Shown here: in pieces, positions 53,630-62,775 of the stretch
Position numbering within the stretch: the stretch's first letter is position 1
Layout of the letters: each line of letters begins with the position of its first letter
Source of the DNA: Bog-473 sp963791455
GTDB taxonomy: Bacteria > Actinomycetota > Acidimicrobiia > Acidimicrobiales > RAAP-2
Direction: 5' to 3'
Assembly (NCBI GenBank): GCA_963791455.1
Contig: CAWBSM010000004.1
Location: 372,001 to 436,000 of the forward strand
Length of the DNA: 64,000 nucleotides
Translations under genes and position numbers: made by a program
The notes under the pieces: generated by a model
What the model was told of the DNA's origin: nothing
Seen by the model: only the letters and a program-made list of their open reading frames with translations
The model's database searches: none

Positions 53630-54181
53630 TCATCCGGGACCTCGGTTTAGGGCCGCCCTCGCGGCGGCAGCGAGGATCGCGTCGGCAACCTCCGGCGGAG
53701 GCAGCCTGCCGTCGATAATCGTCGCGCCGAGGCGTCGATAAATGAGCTCAGCGCTGTTATTCCACCCGAGCGCCGCCGCGAGTTCCTCGGGGTGCTTGCC
53801 AAACGTATTTGTAGAACGGGTTTCGAGCCGATCCCTGAGAGTCTCGTTATCGGCCGTAACACAGATCACAAGGTCGAATAGTTCCCGCACCTCCGCTTCG
53901 TTCTCGACCGAACCGCACAGGAACGCTGTCTTGTCGTGTACGGTCACCAAAAAGGCCTCAACCTCCGCTCGACTTATCCTCCAAGCGAAGCGCTCGAGCC
54001 AGCCGGCTGGGACGGGATACGGCGGGTCGGTAACGATCCGCCCGCTCGCCCGATCCACCCAGTGGTTGTAGCCCTCCCAGTCGGCGTCAACCGCTAGTTC
54101 ACCTCGGATCTTCAGCAACAAACAAACCGTCGACTTGCCGACTCCAGAACTACCGGTCACCCACACCAACGGCACCAACAA
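53630..54181 (-). CDS. P-loop nucleoside/shikimate-kinase-like ATPase
   Basis: 183 residues. Walker A is WVTGSSGVGKST at the N-terminus; DLVICVTADNETLRDRL and RSTNTFGK resemble the nucleotide-lid region of small-molecule kinases. The conserved DADWEGYNHW segment may bind the acceptor. TTG start at 54181 or a nearby GTG. Probable small-molecule phosphotransferase; the substrate is unknown. Stands alone. Confidence 0.75.
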   Translation of the reverse strand: MLVPLVWVTGSSGVGKSTVCLLLKIRGELAVDADWEGYNHWVDRASGRIVTDPPYPVPAGWLERFAWRISRAEVEAFLVTVHDKTAFLCGSVENEAEVRELFDLVICVTADNETLRDRLETRSTNTFGKHPEELAAALGWNNSAELIYRRLGATIIDGRLPPPEVADAILAAAARAALNRGPG

Positions 54182-54513
54182 AGCATTGCACGGGAGGAAC
54201 CCCGACCATCTCGGCTCTTACCGGATTCAGCCCACATGGAGTGCGACTACCAGCCGGCAGCAACCCGAGGGTCGTCATGGACCTTGCCCCGGTCTTGCCG
54301 CACGGTTACCGCCCACGCGGCGTACCGAGACACCCTTCAGATCCATCAATAACGGCACATTGCGGATGGTTCCAGACGGAAGGTCGGTCCCACCGATGGT
54401 GAGCCCGATCGTCAGGAGTGGTTCTGCTCAGCGAGTTCCTGCGCCCGGACGCTAGCGCCTCACGTCATACTCTCATCCCGCGTCGATGCAACCGCCGCTT
54501 GAACCCGCTGCCC
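54182..54513. other. Non-coding stretch
   Basis: 332 bp between two minus-strand genes. Short frames only, without motifs; nothing supported. Confidence 0.5.
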
Positions 54514-55071
54514 TTACTGGGACACGCGATAGTGAAGATGAGCGACTCCGCTGCTGGAGCGCCGCTCATTGAGCAGTTGAAGGTAGAGACGCCCGTGCCC
54601 CGGGAGGGCGCGTTTGCCGCCACCTAGCACGATTGGCCAGAAGAACAAGTGGCATTCGTCCACCAGGCCCGCCCGAAACGCTTGGCCAGCGAGATCAGCT
54701 CCGCCCACCGTGAGATCGTGCGTTTCGCGAGCCTTCATCCGCCGGATGCCCTCGAAGTCGAACTCCCGCTCAAGACCGGTCCTATCGCTTGACACCGACG
54801 CCAAGGTCTTCGAGAAAACGACCTTGTCAGCCGCTCGCCAGATGTTGGTGAAGTCAACGACCCAGGGCGGCTGGTCTGCGATGGGTGCGGTCTCCCAATA
54901 AATCATCGCCTCATACATGCGTCGTCCGTAAAGATAGGTGCCGACCGGGCGCTCAAGGTCGTTGATGAAACTGAAGTACTCCTCATCAGGGGCACCAAAA
55001 TCGATGCCTCCGTCCCGGTCCTCGCAGTAACCGTCGAGTGAGGTGTTTGCAATGTAGATGAGGTTGGCCAT
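54514..55071 (-). CDS. Dihydrofolate reductase-like (RibD C-terminal) protein
   Basis: 185 residues. Opening LIYIANTSLDGY, YGRRMYEAMIYW, VFSKTL and 'LTVGGADLAGQAFRAGLVDE' followed by PIVLGGGKRALP are the hallmarks of RibD_C/DHFR-like oxidoreductases, NADPH-binding. GGAGG before the ATG. Function unclear; the family includes stress-linked reductases. 48 bp after the beta-hydroxyacid dehydrogenase on the same strand. Confidence 0.92.
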   Translation of the reverse strand: MANLIYIANTSLDGYCEDRDGGIDFGAPDEEYFSFINDLERPVGTYLYGRRMYEAMIYWETAPIADQPPWVVDFTNIWRAADKVVFSKTLASVSSDRTGLEREFDFEGIRRMKARETHDLTVGGADLAGQAFRAGLVDECHLFFWPIVLGGGKRALPGHGRLYLQLLNERRSSSGVAHLHYRVSQ

Positions 55072-55119
55072 GATGATGCCTCCGAACGGGACCTCGACCG
55101 AAGATGGTTCCCTGACCGC

Positions 55120-56007
55120 TCAGGGCTCTGCTGCTCCTTCTTCTTCGAGTGCCTTGGTGACGACCGTAAGGTCGCGGTCGCCAAGCCCATGCTCAACAAC
55201 TCCTTGCCACTCGCCGGCGAGGCAGGCAAGCGCCTGGAAACGGTCGTCCCCGGCGGCCTCCAGGGCGAGGTGCACGTCTTTCAGAGCGAGGGACAGCGCG
55301 AACTGAACGGAGTAATCGTCCTGGGCGATTCGTTGCAGCTTGCCTGCTTGCCACGCGGATACCAGCGGGCCACCACCCAAGGCGTTCGCCACTGTCTCGG
55401 TCTCGAGTCCCAAGCGCCGGGCAGGCGCAACCGAAGTGTTGACAGCCTCCGCTCCCAGTGCGAGCCACGCATTAGCGACGAGCTTCAGCCGCGAGCCGGC
55501 CCCGACGGGTCCCACCCAGATCGTTCGCTGGCCCAGCGCATCAAAGAGCGGACCGAGACGGACACTGACCTCGTCGGGGCCCGACGCGAAGATCGTCAGC
55601 TGACCTTGTTCGGCAGGGTCCTTGCTTCCCGACACGGGTGCGTCGATCAGGGTCACGTCGGGCCGCTCGGTCTCCGCCAGGGCCTTCACGCGCTCGATTC
55701 CGGCGACACCGATCGTGCTCATCTGCACCCAGACCGCTCCGGGAGCGAGTGCAGCGAGCATCCCCTGGTCCTTGGCGATTGAGACAACGACCTCGGCGTC
55801 CGTCACCATGACGACGATGGCGGCGTGTCGCGCCGCGTCGGCGGGGGTTTCGGCCACCTCGGCACCACGATCGGCGAGATCCCGGGTGGCGCCCGGATTA
55901 CGGTTCCATACGATCGTGGGGATCCCGCTGCTTAGGGAACTCGTGGCCATGGCGTGTCCCATCGTGCCGATACCCAGAAATGCAACAGTTTCTTTCGCAG
56001 GGGCCAT
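55120..56007 (-). CDS. NAD(P)-dependent beta-hydroxyacid dehydrogenase (HIBADH/GLYR-like)
   Basis: 295 residues. N-terminal FLGIGTMGHAMA cofactor loop, DAPVSGSKDPAEQGQLTIFA substrate loop, and catalytic Lys in GAGSRLKLVANAWLA; the second half is the all-helical domain. ATG at 56007 has GGGAGAGAAC upstream and is preferred over 56028. Oxidises a beta-hydroxyacid such as 3-hydroxyisobutyrate or reduces a semialdehyde. Between the alpha/beta hydrolase and the DHFR-like gene; all three are probably one transcript. Confidence 0.92.
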   Translation of the reverse strand: MAPAKETVAFLGIGTMGHAMATSSLSSGIPTIVWNRNPGATRDLADRGAEVAETPADAARHAAIVVMVTDAEVVVSIAKDQGMLAALAPGAVWVQMSTIGVAGIERVKALAETERPDVTLIDAPVSGSKDPAEQGQLTIFASGPDEVSVRLGPLFDALGQRTIWVGPVGAGSRLKLVANAWLALGAEAVNTSVAPARRLGLETETVANALGGGPLVSAWQAGKLQRIAQDDYSVQFALSLALKDVHLALEAAGDDRFQALACLAGEWQGVVEHGLGDRDLTVVTKALEEEGAAEP

Positions 56008-56057
56008 CGTTCTCTCCCTCTGGCGCAAGTCCTTTGAGCGACCGTGAACAAAAGCAA

Positions 56058-56936
56058 CTAAGGGTTGGCCCGGACCCAGCTGGCCACATCAGCAGCCATT
56101 CCTGCTGGATCTTCCAGGGGCCCAAAGTGTCCAAGGTCGGGCCGGTTGATCAGCTCGCCCCGTGGGAGGGTCGCTGCCGTGGTCGACGCGAAGGGACCGG
56201 GCCCGAGCCCTACAGGACGTCCAGCCACAACAGCCACAGGAATATGGAGCGATGCGACAGAGCCCCACGCCCCGCTGGCCGCGGCCTGACGGAAGACCTC
56301 GGCTTCGGTGGAAGGCCAGCAGCGCAATGTCACCGAGCCGTCGGGAGCGAGCGCGAAGCCACCGTCGACGTAGGCCTTTAGGGCATCGGGGTGCAACTGG
56401 TCGAGCGGTGCTTTTGACCGATAATGCTCATAGGCATGGTCCAGCGAATCGAAGCGGTCGCGACGCCGGGCCGCCCCCTCGGACATGGGGTTGTCGCCAT
56501 CTGGGAGCGGGCCGCCCTCGGTCGTCGGGACGATGGCAGGCTCATATAGCCACAGCGACCGAAGGGCATCAGGTCGTCGCGCTGCAGCCAGCACCAATGC
56601 TGCACCACCCATCGAATGGCCGATGCCGTGGACCGGCCCGCTCGGGAAGCGACCGCTGTCGAGGACGGCCAGGAGGTCGTCGGCCATGCCCGACCACGCC
56701 AGCGGCGCTTCCGGCTGGAGCTCGGACATGCCATGGCCTCGCAAGTCCACTGACACACATTGAAACTGATCGCTGAGGAACGACGCCATCGGCTCCCAGA
56801 CGCGGCCGTGCAGACCAGTGGCGTGGGAGAACAGCAGCACTGCCGTGGTCGCGCCGCTGTGTGGTCCTCCCAGATCATGCAAGGCGATACGCACACCGTC
56901 GCTGGAATCGATCATCTCGGGGCCGTCGCCTGCCAT
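56058..56936 (-). CDS. Alpha/beta hydrolase
   Basis: 292 residues. Oxyanion region FSHATGLHGRVW, VDLRGHGMS, nucleophile elbow GHSMGG, and late His in LGHFGPLEDP. Esterase, epoxide hydrolase or C-C hydrolase; cannot be narrowed. 50 bp upstream of the dehydrogenase on the same strand. Confidence 0.92.
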   Translation of the reverse strand: MAGDGPEMIDSSDGVRIALHDLGGPHSGATTAVLLFSHATGLHGRVWEPMASFLSDQFQCVSVDLRGHGMSELQPEAPLAWSGMADDLLAVLDSGRFPSGPVHGIGHSMGGAALVLAAARRPDALRSLWLYEPAIVPTTEGGPLPDGDNPMSEGAARRRDRFDSLDHAYEHYRSKAPLDQLHPDALKAYVDGGFALAPDGSVTLRCWPSTEAEVFRQAAASGAWGSVASLHIPVAVVAGRPVGLGPGPFASTTAATLPRGELINRPDLGHFGPLEDPAGMAADVASWVRANP

Positions 56937-57182
56937 GGCCAGCGAAGGCTATCTGGCATGGGGCGATCGATCCGGAATTGATCCCGGGTATCTCCGGCCA
57001 CCGCTGTGACAGCGGATCCTTTAGTCATGCCGCTGAGGTTCAAAAGCCAGCGGACAACGATTGTCGGAAGCACACCCGGAGCACCAGACCCGAGCACGCG
57101 CTGAAGAGGCCAGCGTCTCAGCGGGACCATTTGGGGGTGCTGACACTGGGTTGCACAAGCAAAAGCAACATATTATTTCCGG

Positions 57183-58148
57183 GTGGAGAGAGCTCCAGAA
57201 CTGGTTCAGCTCATGGAGCGGGTACTCCGCTCTTGGGCAAGCCGTGACCACACATCAGTGGTCGACACCCTGTCGCGTCATCCCGAGGTGCTCGTCATCG
57301 GGACCGATCCTGGGGAATGGTGGCTCGGATCTCGAGAGATTTCTGCCGTCCTGCAGATCCAGTTTCAGGAGATGCCGACGTTCGGCATCGACATCGAGGA
57401 AATCGTGGGCTGGAGGGAGGGCACGATTGGCTGGATCGCCGCTCGGTTCGACTTCCTCTTCGAGGAAATGCCCAAGCTCCCCATTCGCTCTACAGCCATC
57501 GCTCGAGAAGAGGGCACATACTGGCGCATCGTCCATTGGCAGGTCTCCGCGGCTGTGGCCAACGAACAGGTAGTGGGAGTCGGGCTGACCACGACGGTCG
57601 ATGACATCCTGCAGAACGTCCAGGATGAGCAAACCCCGCTACCAGCGACGGCCCCGGACGGGTCGGTGACCATCGTGTTCACCGACATCGAAGGATCGAC
57701 CCTCTTAATGGAGACTCTCGGCGAAAAACCTTGGCTCGAATTGTTGGCGTGGCACAACGACGCCATCATTCAGCAGACCGTCCTCTTCGGGGGGAGTGTC
57801 GTCAAGGGACAGGGAGACGGGTTCATGCTGGCGTTTCCGGCCTGTGGTTCGGCCACCGCGGCTGCCGTGGCCATGCAGCGGTTGCTCAGAGCAGGGTGGG
57901 AGGGAACCTCCGTCAACATCCGGATGGGGATCCATTGTGGAAACGTCAAGGTGGAATCTGGCGACTTCTTCGGTAAGACAGTGGTACTCGCCGCCCGGAT
58001 CTCGGCTGCCGCTGACGGGGGGGAGATCCTCGTCTCGGACGAGGTGGCCCAGAATCTGGCCGGTGCCTTCGGCCTCGAGGCGTCTCGTTCGATTGCCCTC
58101 AAGGGAATCTCCGGGCATCAAAGTGTTTCCCCAGTCCGCTGGGGGTAG
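57183..58148 (+). CDS. NTF2-like domain fused to class III adenylate/guanylate cyclase
   Basis: 321 residues. N-terminal SnoaL/NTF2-like domain (about 1-130: 'LRSWASRDHTSVVDTLSRHP', GTDPGEWWLG, YWRIVHWQVSAAV), then cyclase catalytic domain (about 150-320): IVFTDIEGST, VKGQGDGFMLAF, GIHCGNV and VVLAARISAAA. Metal Asp residues are in place. The NTF2 domain is a plausible small-molecule sensor for cyclic nucleotide output. GTG start at 57183. Monocistronic. Confidence 0.9.
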   Translation: MERAPELVQLMERVLRSWASRDHTSVVDTLSRHPEVLVIGTDPGEWWLGSREISAVLQIQFQEMPTFGIDIEEIVGWREGTIGWIAARFDFLFEEMPKLPIRSTAIAREEGTYWRIVHWQVSAAVANEQVVGVGLTTTVDDILQNVQDEQTPLPATAPDGSVTIVFTDIEGSTLLMETLGEKPWLELLAWHNDAIIQQTVLFGGSVVKGQGDGFMLAFPACGSATAAAVAMQRLLRAGWEGTSVNIRMGIHCGNVKVESGDFFGKTVVLAARISAAADGGEILVSDEVAQNLAGAFGLEASRSIALKGISGHQSVSPVRWG

Positions 58149-58339
58149 GTACCTGCACCAACCAAGCACGACTCCGTCACACCGTACGAAGGCGAGATTT
58201 AGGACAGAACCGCACGAAGTGTGTAGCGGAATTGCCGCAGCGGTAATGCGATCCGTCGTGCAGTGGCGAAGTATTGGACGGCCACTGCACGCGGCCAGCG
58301 ACCGTGGCATCGTCGACCGGAAGGATCCATCCCTGACGG

Positions 58340-59218
58340 TCACAGCGAGCGGGCAGGCACCTCCAGCCGGAAGTCGAGACGTTCGGCCTCGCGTTCGAAT
58401 TCTTCGTCTAAGTCACCAGCATCGCGCTGTTCGAGGAGCCCGTCAGCGGCGAGGTGTAGCAAAAGCTGCGAGTCCGCCGCTGTCAGACGGCAGAGCCTTT
58501 CATGAGTGGAGCGATCAATCACCTGCGTGTCGCCCGACGGCTGAGCCACGTTCTCGCGATCGAGTTCGGGCACAGAGTCCAAGCCGATCGCTTCCATGAC
58601 GCGTTCGACGAAAACCTCCGATCGGTTGCTCCATTCGACGATACCGAGCCAGGGTCGGATTGCGCCGTATCGTCGAGCCAGGCCGGACCGTGTGCGAGGA
58701 CCGGACGCGCGTCGTGCGCTCGTACGAGAGCCCCTGCCACAAACTTGCCGGCTGATGGAGTTGTTCACTGCGGGCCAGACGCTCGGGGAGGCCAAGAACG
58801 CCGAGAACGGCTGGTCCGCCTGCCCGATGAGCTCCGATCCCCACAGCCCCCAACGGGTCCGCTCACCCTCGTCCTGCGCCCGCCAGAAGCGATAGAGGCT
58901 CAGGATGCGCGCTCTCGGCTCCCGAACCTGCACAGCGAGGGAACCGCATCCAGCCGATATAAGCGTGCGGACGGCGAAATGCCCCATCACGAGTCCGTGC
59001 GTGTCGACAATGCGGCGAACGTCGTCCAGCGAACCGATGACGTGGCGGGTCTGGACGGGCACACCCTCCGCCAGGCGCGCTGTGCCGAAGTGCTGCTGGT
59101 CGAAGTAGACGGGCCCGGTGTAACAACCGGCCATGTGGCTAAACGCTGCGCGGAGCGCCGATCCTCCACATTTCGGCAGGTGGACAAGCCCTAGGCATCG
59201 ATGGGGGTGCGCGGGCAT
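58340..59218 (-). CDS. Sulfotransferase-family-like protein
   Basis: 292 residues. HLPKCGGSALRAAF is the 5'-phosphosulfate loop of PAPS-dependent sulfotransferases, and VREPRARILSLYRFWR matches the 3'-phosphate-binding motif (R-x-P-x2-R-x3-S-x-Y-x-F). Acceptor unknown; could be a cell-surface glycan or a lipid. A low-complexity middle (Ser/Arg-rich, about 155-180) looks locally degraded but stays in frame. Stands alone. Confidence 0.78.
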   Translation of the reverse strand: MPAHPHRCLGLVHLPKCGGSALRAAFSHMAGCYTGPVYFDQQHFGTARLAEGVPVQTRHVIGSLDDVRRIVDTHGLVMGHFAVRTLISAGCGSLAVQVREPRARILSLYRFWRAQDEGERTRWGLWGSELIGQADQPFSAFLASPSVWPAVNNSISRQVCGRGSRTSARRASGPRTRSGLARRYGAIRPWLGIVEWSNRSEVFVERVMEAIGLDSVPELDRENVAQPSGDTQVIDRSTHERLCRLTAADSQLLLHLAADGLLEQRDAGDLDEEFEREAERLDFRLEVPARSL

Positions 59219-59446
59219 CAGCGGACTCTACCGACAACGCAGCCGATTTTGAGCCAAGAGGCCGACACCACCACCAAACCCCTTGGGCCGCGGGCCGCTC
59301 GCTCACGGCAGCGACAGGTTGAGGACACCCGCCCTGAGCTGCCCCAACATCGAGAGGTTCGTGGGTTGTCTTCCCCCATCGCCTCCACCGACCATCCAAC
59401 AAGCCCCACCCTGATTGAAGTTCTCCGCTCGCCGCTCTGGTTCTCC

Positions 59447-60211
59447 CTACACCTTCGTGGCCACGATCCGGCTGAAGCCGAGATTCTTGCCCTGATCGGC
59501 CCGCAGCATGGCCACCTCGTCCGTCGCCGCTTTCTTCCAGCGGTCATGAGCCAGCGGCAACTTGGCCTCGCCGAAAGCCAGCCAATCCTTCCAACCGTCC
59601 TCGACGGAATCGGCGAGATCGACCTGGACCTTCCCGGTCTTGCCCCAATGCTCGGTCCACCATTCGGGGCTGTGAAACGAGCAAAAGTCCCAAGACCAAT
59701 ACGGGACAAGCTCCTCAGGGACCTTCGATCCGATCTCAGAGACCAGCCCTGGCGCCACCATGGCGATCTGGCCCCCGTCCCTCAGGAAGTGAACCATGTA
59801 GCCCAGGTAGAGGTCGTCGGTGCCGAAGTAGTGATAGGCGTCGACACTCACGATGACGTCGAAGAAGTTCCCGGCGAACGGGAGTGCGTGCGCTTCGGCA
59901 TGGATCGCGACGACCAGGTCCTCGACGCCGGCAGCGCCGATCCGCTGCTGATTGTCCGATGCTTCAATCCACAGATCAGTGGCCCAAACCTGGACTCCGA
60001 ACTCCTTGGCCAGAAAGATCGACGTCAGGGCTCTCCCACAGCCGAGGTCGAGCACTCGCATCCCGGGCCTGATCTGCATCACCTCGGTGAGGGCTTCGAC
60101 CAACCAGAGGGCGTTCGGTCCCATCTGGTTGTCGAGGATCCAATGCGGATCGTAGGTGTTCGAGCGGGAGTAGCGCGGATGACGAAGCGGATTGGTGTTG
60201 GAGATGGTCAT
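59447..60211 (-). CDS. SAM-dependent methyltransferase
   Basis: 254 residues from the ATG at 60211 (GGGAGA upstream); the frame is open further but without coding character. SAM motif I VLDLGCGRALTSIFLA, motif II WATDLW, VDAYHYFG and the end FSRIVATKV. Class I methyltransferase of unknown acceptor. Divergent from the small membrane gene by 322 bp. Confidence 0.9.
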   Translation of the reverse strand: MTISNTNPLRHPRYSRSNTYDPHWILDNQMGPNALWLVEALTEVMQIRPGMRVLDLGCGRALTSIFLAKEFGVQVWATDLWIEASDNQQRIGAAGVEDLVVAIHAEAHALPFAGNFFDVIVSVDAYHYFGTDDLYLGYMVHFLRDGGQIAMVAPGLVSEIGSKVPEELVPYWSWDFCSFHSPEWWTEHWGKTGKVQVDLADSVEDGWKDWLAFGEAKLPLAHDRWKKAATDEVAMLRADQGKNLGFSRIVATKV

Positions 60212-60533
60212 TGCCGGTGATCTCCCTGGGAAAGTATCTGTATGCGGTTTGACGAGGACCGGGGCGAGACGCCGGGAAGTTGTCTTCGTTCGGTCCCGGG
60301 CGGGACTCAGGCCGTGAGAACTGCCTGCATACGCAACTCCAGATCGTGGTCCAAGGTTCCCTGACACGCTACTCGTCGCGTCGCCCAGGTCACCTCGCCT
60401 CGTCGCAAGAAGATCCAGGCCCAGGGGTGAAAACGGCTGATGGGCCGGACCGCGGCACCGGGGTTGGGGTTGCAGTACCCTCAACCAAAAAGCAAGGGGG
60501 GCGACCAAACGTCGCCTTTGACAAGGAGCCGAA
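60212..60533. other. Divergent promoter stretch
   Basis: 322 bp between the methyltransferase and the small membrane protein. No coding segment; the last bases carry CAAGGAGCC, the ribosome site of the small gene. Confidence 0.45.
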
Positions 60534-60713
60534 ATGCAGCTGGCGGACGTGACGAGCGGCGGTTTCATCGGGTTGTGGACCATCATCTACCTGGTCCTGC
60601 TGGTAACCCTTGGCATCATGTCCATCCGGAAGGGCCACTGGGTCATGTTCATCGTCGGACTCTTCATCCCGCTCTTTTGGTTCATTGGTGCGTTGCTGCC
60701 GAGACGGCGTTGA
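60534..60713 (+). CDS. Small two-helix membrane protein
   Basis: 59 residues with a strong AAGGAG seven bases before the ATG. Helix one GLWTIIYLVLLVTLGIM, a basic turn SIRKGHW, helix two VMFIVGLFIPLFWFIGALL, ending PRRR. A clear inner-membrane hairpin with positive cytoplasmic ends. I do not recognise the family with confidence; similar tiny proteins occur in actinobacteria without assigned function. Confidence 0.7.
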   Translation: MQLADVTSGGFIGLWTIIYLVLLVTLGIMSIRKGHWVMFIVGLFIPLFWFIGALLPRRR

Positions 60714-60748
60714 CGGGGCGGTTCACCCACCCCGGATCTTCCGGCTAG

Positions 60749-60955
60749 AGCGGGCTCGTATTCCTCGATCTGACGATCATCGGCCTCGCAATTGCGATCG
60801 AGCCCATTCCGCTGACGGCGTTCATCCTCGTCCTGGCGTCCCGGCGTGGCAGTAGAAAGGGAGCCGCCTTCGTCTTCGGGTGGGTCGTTTCCCTCGCCAT
60901 TGTCGTCGTCGCCGAGTGGATCGGTGGGTCGCCGCCTTGGCCGCGCGGTTGCTGA
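60749..60955 (+). pseudogene. GAP/Sap-family membrane protein fragment
   Basis: Reads LDLTIIGLAIAIEPIPLTAF, ILVLASRRGSRKGAAFVFGW, VVSLAIVVVAEW: the first two helices of the GAP ('Sap, sulfolipid-1-addressing') family. No start codon (a TAG precedes it) and the frame ends at 60953 just after the junction with SDR sequence. A truncated remnant. Confidence 0.6.
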
Positions 60956-61385
60956 GTTCGGTGGCCCCGATACGGTGGTCAACTGTGCCGGCGGCAGTGA
61001 CATGTGGCGACCCCTTCTTGATGAGACGGTCGAGAACCTCGAATCGGCCTTTCGATTCAACGTCGCAGTTCCGTTCGAACTCATACGACTGGCGGCACCC
61101 CACCTCCTCGACCGACCGGGCGCATCCGTCGAGAACATCGTCTCGGGCGCGATCAACCTCCAGGCGCGCGGACATCTCTCCTATGACGCGTCCAAGGGCG
61201 CGTTGTTCTACGCGGCGCGTTCAATGCCGGCCTCACTTGGGCCGCGTGTCAGGGTGAACGGAATCATGCGGGGAATCGTCGAATCCGAAGCGATGCGGGC
61301 CGCTGTCGTCGGGCGTGAGGGGATGGTTGACGAATTGATCGGCCGCACGCGCATGCGGCGGCTCGGGACGCCGTTGGACGGGTCG
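60942..61385 (+). pseudogene. SDR core fragment, truncated at both ends
   Basis: GRAVAEFGGPDTVVNCAGG, NVAVPFELIRLAAPHLL, catalytic YDASK, and RMRRLGTPLD are the middle of an SDR. The Rossmann glycine loop is missing (replaced by the GAP fragment) and the C-terminal part stops being SDR-like near 61385. The frame remains open to 61769 but without homology. A recombination scar. Confidence 0.65.
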
Positions 61386-61504
61386 AGGGGTGCGGGGCTG
61401 TTCCCGTTCGCTTTCCAAAGTCACGGAGGATTCATCCCGCCGCCACGGCTTTGTAATCCGCCTGCCAGCTGCGGCACAGCCCGTCCATTTAGGGTCGGGT
61501 CTCA

Positions 61505-61555
61505 GCGATTCGACCGGCGCGCTCCCCACCCCCCGGAGCTCCCCGGTCGAATCGC
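61505..61555. repeat. 13-bp perfect inverted repeat
   Basis: GCGATTCGACCGG (61505-61517) and its exact complement (61543-61555) with a 25-base, C-rich spacer. May be a terminator, a site for site-specific recombination, or a boundary scar. No U-tract. Confidence 0.75.
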
Positions 61556-61577
61556 AAGGGAACCGGTCCCTGCGGAT

Positions 61578-61608
61578 GCGACCCCGTCTTCGGTCAAGGC
61601 GGGGTCGC
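61578..61608. terminator. GC-rich hairpin
   Basis: GCGACCCCG and CGGGGTCGC form a perfect nine-base stem around a 13-base loop. Lies 94 bp past the GH16 stop and after the SDR scrap; likely a bidirectional terminator. Confidence 0.5.
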
Positions 61609-61701
61609 GTCGCGCCGGAAAGACCCACGGGTACTCCACGTCCAAGGCCGTCGGGCGGCCCGCCACTTCAATCCGCAAGGGCGCGCTTCGCAAGTGCCGT
61701 G

Positions 61702-62775
61702 CTACGGGTAGGAATACGCCTGTACCTCGGCGACGTCCATGGTCTCCGAAGGGGTGGCGCCTGTCGTGACGGTGTGCCACGCCGATGTCTGCTGGGTGGC
61801 CACCTGGAGCGAGAGGATGATCTCGTAGGGCTCCGCGGTGAAGGGGGCAGCGCTCGATGCATGCACCTGCCACACCTGTCGCCCGTCGAAGTAGGCGGTG
61901 ATCGACTGGCCCGGGACGAACTGGACGCCATAGATGTGATAGCCGGCGGTCACGTCGGCGCCGGCGTTCCAGAGGCGGCCCAGTTGGAGGCCTTGATCCG
62001 TGAAGTACACGGAGTGACCCTGTTGGTTCGGGCGGCTGGTTCCGGTCATCCCGCCCTCGTAGCCGTCCAGTTCGTTGGCCGCGGTGCCCGAGACCCCCGG
62101 CAAGAACCAGATGCCGGGCCACATGCCCTGGGACTGGTCGGGCATCTTGGCCTTCACCTGGACGTACCAGCCGCCCGCGGGCAGGCTGAACTTTCCCTCG
62201 GTCGTGACCGCGCCGCTGATCCACGGATAGGCGCCGGCGTAGGCGTTGGTGTTGCGCTGGGCCGTGAGCGTCAACCCATTGTTGACGCCGACTTGCGCTG
62301 GCCCGAACATCGTTGCATCGGTCCCGTCACCCGGGACATTGGGTCCCGAGTAGGGCAGCGGGAGGCTGCCGTTGTTGTTCCAGACGATTCCTTGCGCCCC
62401 CATGAACGTGTTCCACTTGGTGCTGTCGAGGCTGGTGCCCGAGAACTGGTCGTCGAAGACCATCTGCTGCGCCGTGTAGCCAATGGGCGCGGAGAGCACC
62501 CCGTCGGAAGCCACGAGCGCGTCGCGCGACCAGCTGCGGGGTGCGGGCTGCTGGCTCGTGTGGACGACTGGAGCTGACATGACCCCGTCGGAGGTCGCGA
62601 GCGCGTCGCACAGCCAGATGCCTGTGCCAAGCAAGGCCATGGCCAGTGCGATCGCTATCAGTCTTCCTAAGCGCCAAGGCGCACCCGACCGAACGCTCGC
62701 GCGTGCGGGCCACCCTTGGTCGATTTGCTCGACGGATTGCGAGGGAACTCGGGTATCAAACATTTCGGCGCTCAC
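61702..62775 (-). CDS. Membrane-anchored glycoside hydrolase family 16 enzyme
   Basis: 357 residues. A single membrane segment near 38-56 (LIAIALAMALLGTGIWL) after a 37-residue cytoplasmic part gives a signal-anchor topology, catalytic domain outside. The GH16 signature ExDxxE is seen as ELDGYE (235-240). A repeated motif ALxxSDGVxSAPxxxTxQQ (58-75 and 86-104) forms the linker. Retaining beta-glucanase/laminarinase-like; the substrate may be laminarin or another beta-glucan. GTG start assumed. Confidence 0.88.
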   Translation of the reverse strand: MSAEMFDTRVPSQSVEQIDQGWPARASVRSGAPWRLGRLIAIALAMALLGTGIWLCDALATSDGVMSAPVVHTSQQPAPRSWSRDALVASDGVLSAPIGYTAQQMVFDDQFSGTSLDSTKWNTFMGAQGIVWNNNGSLPLPYSGPNVPGDGTDATMFGPAQVGVNNGLTLTAQRNTNAYAGAYPWISGAVTTEGKFSLPAGGWYVQVKAKMPDQSQGMWPGIWFLPGVSGTAANELDGYEGGMTGTSRPNQQGHSVYFTDQGLQLGRLWNAGADVTAGYHIYGVQFVPGQSITAYFDGRQVWQVHASSAAPFTAEPYEIILSLQVATQQTSAWHTVTTGATPSETMDVAEVQAYSYP

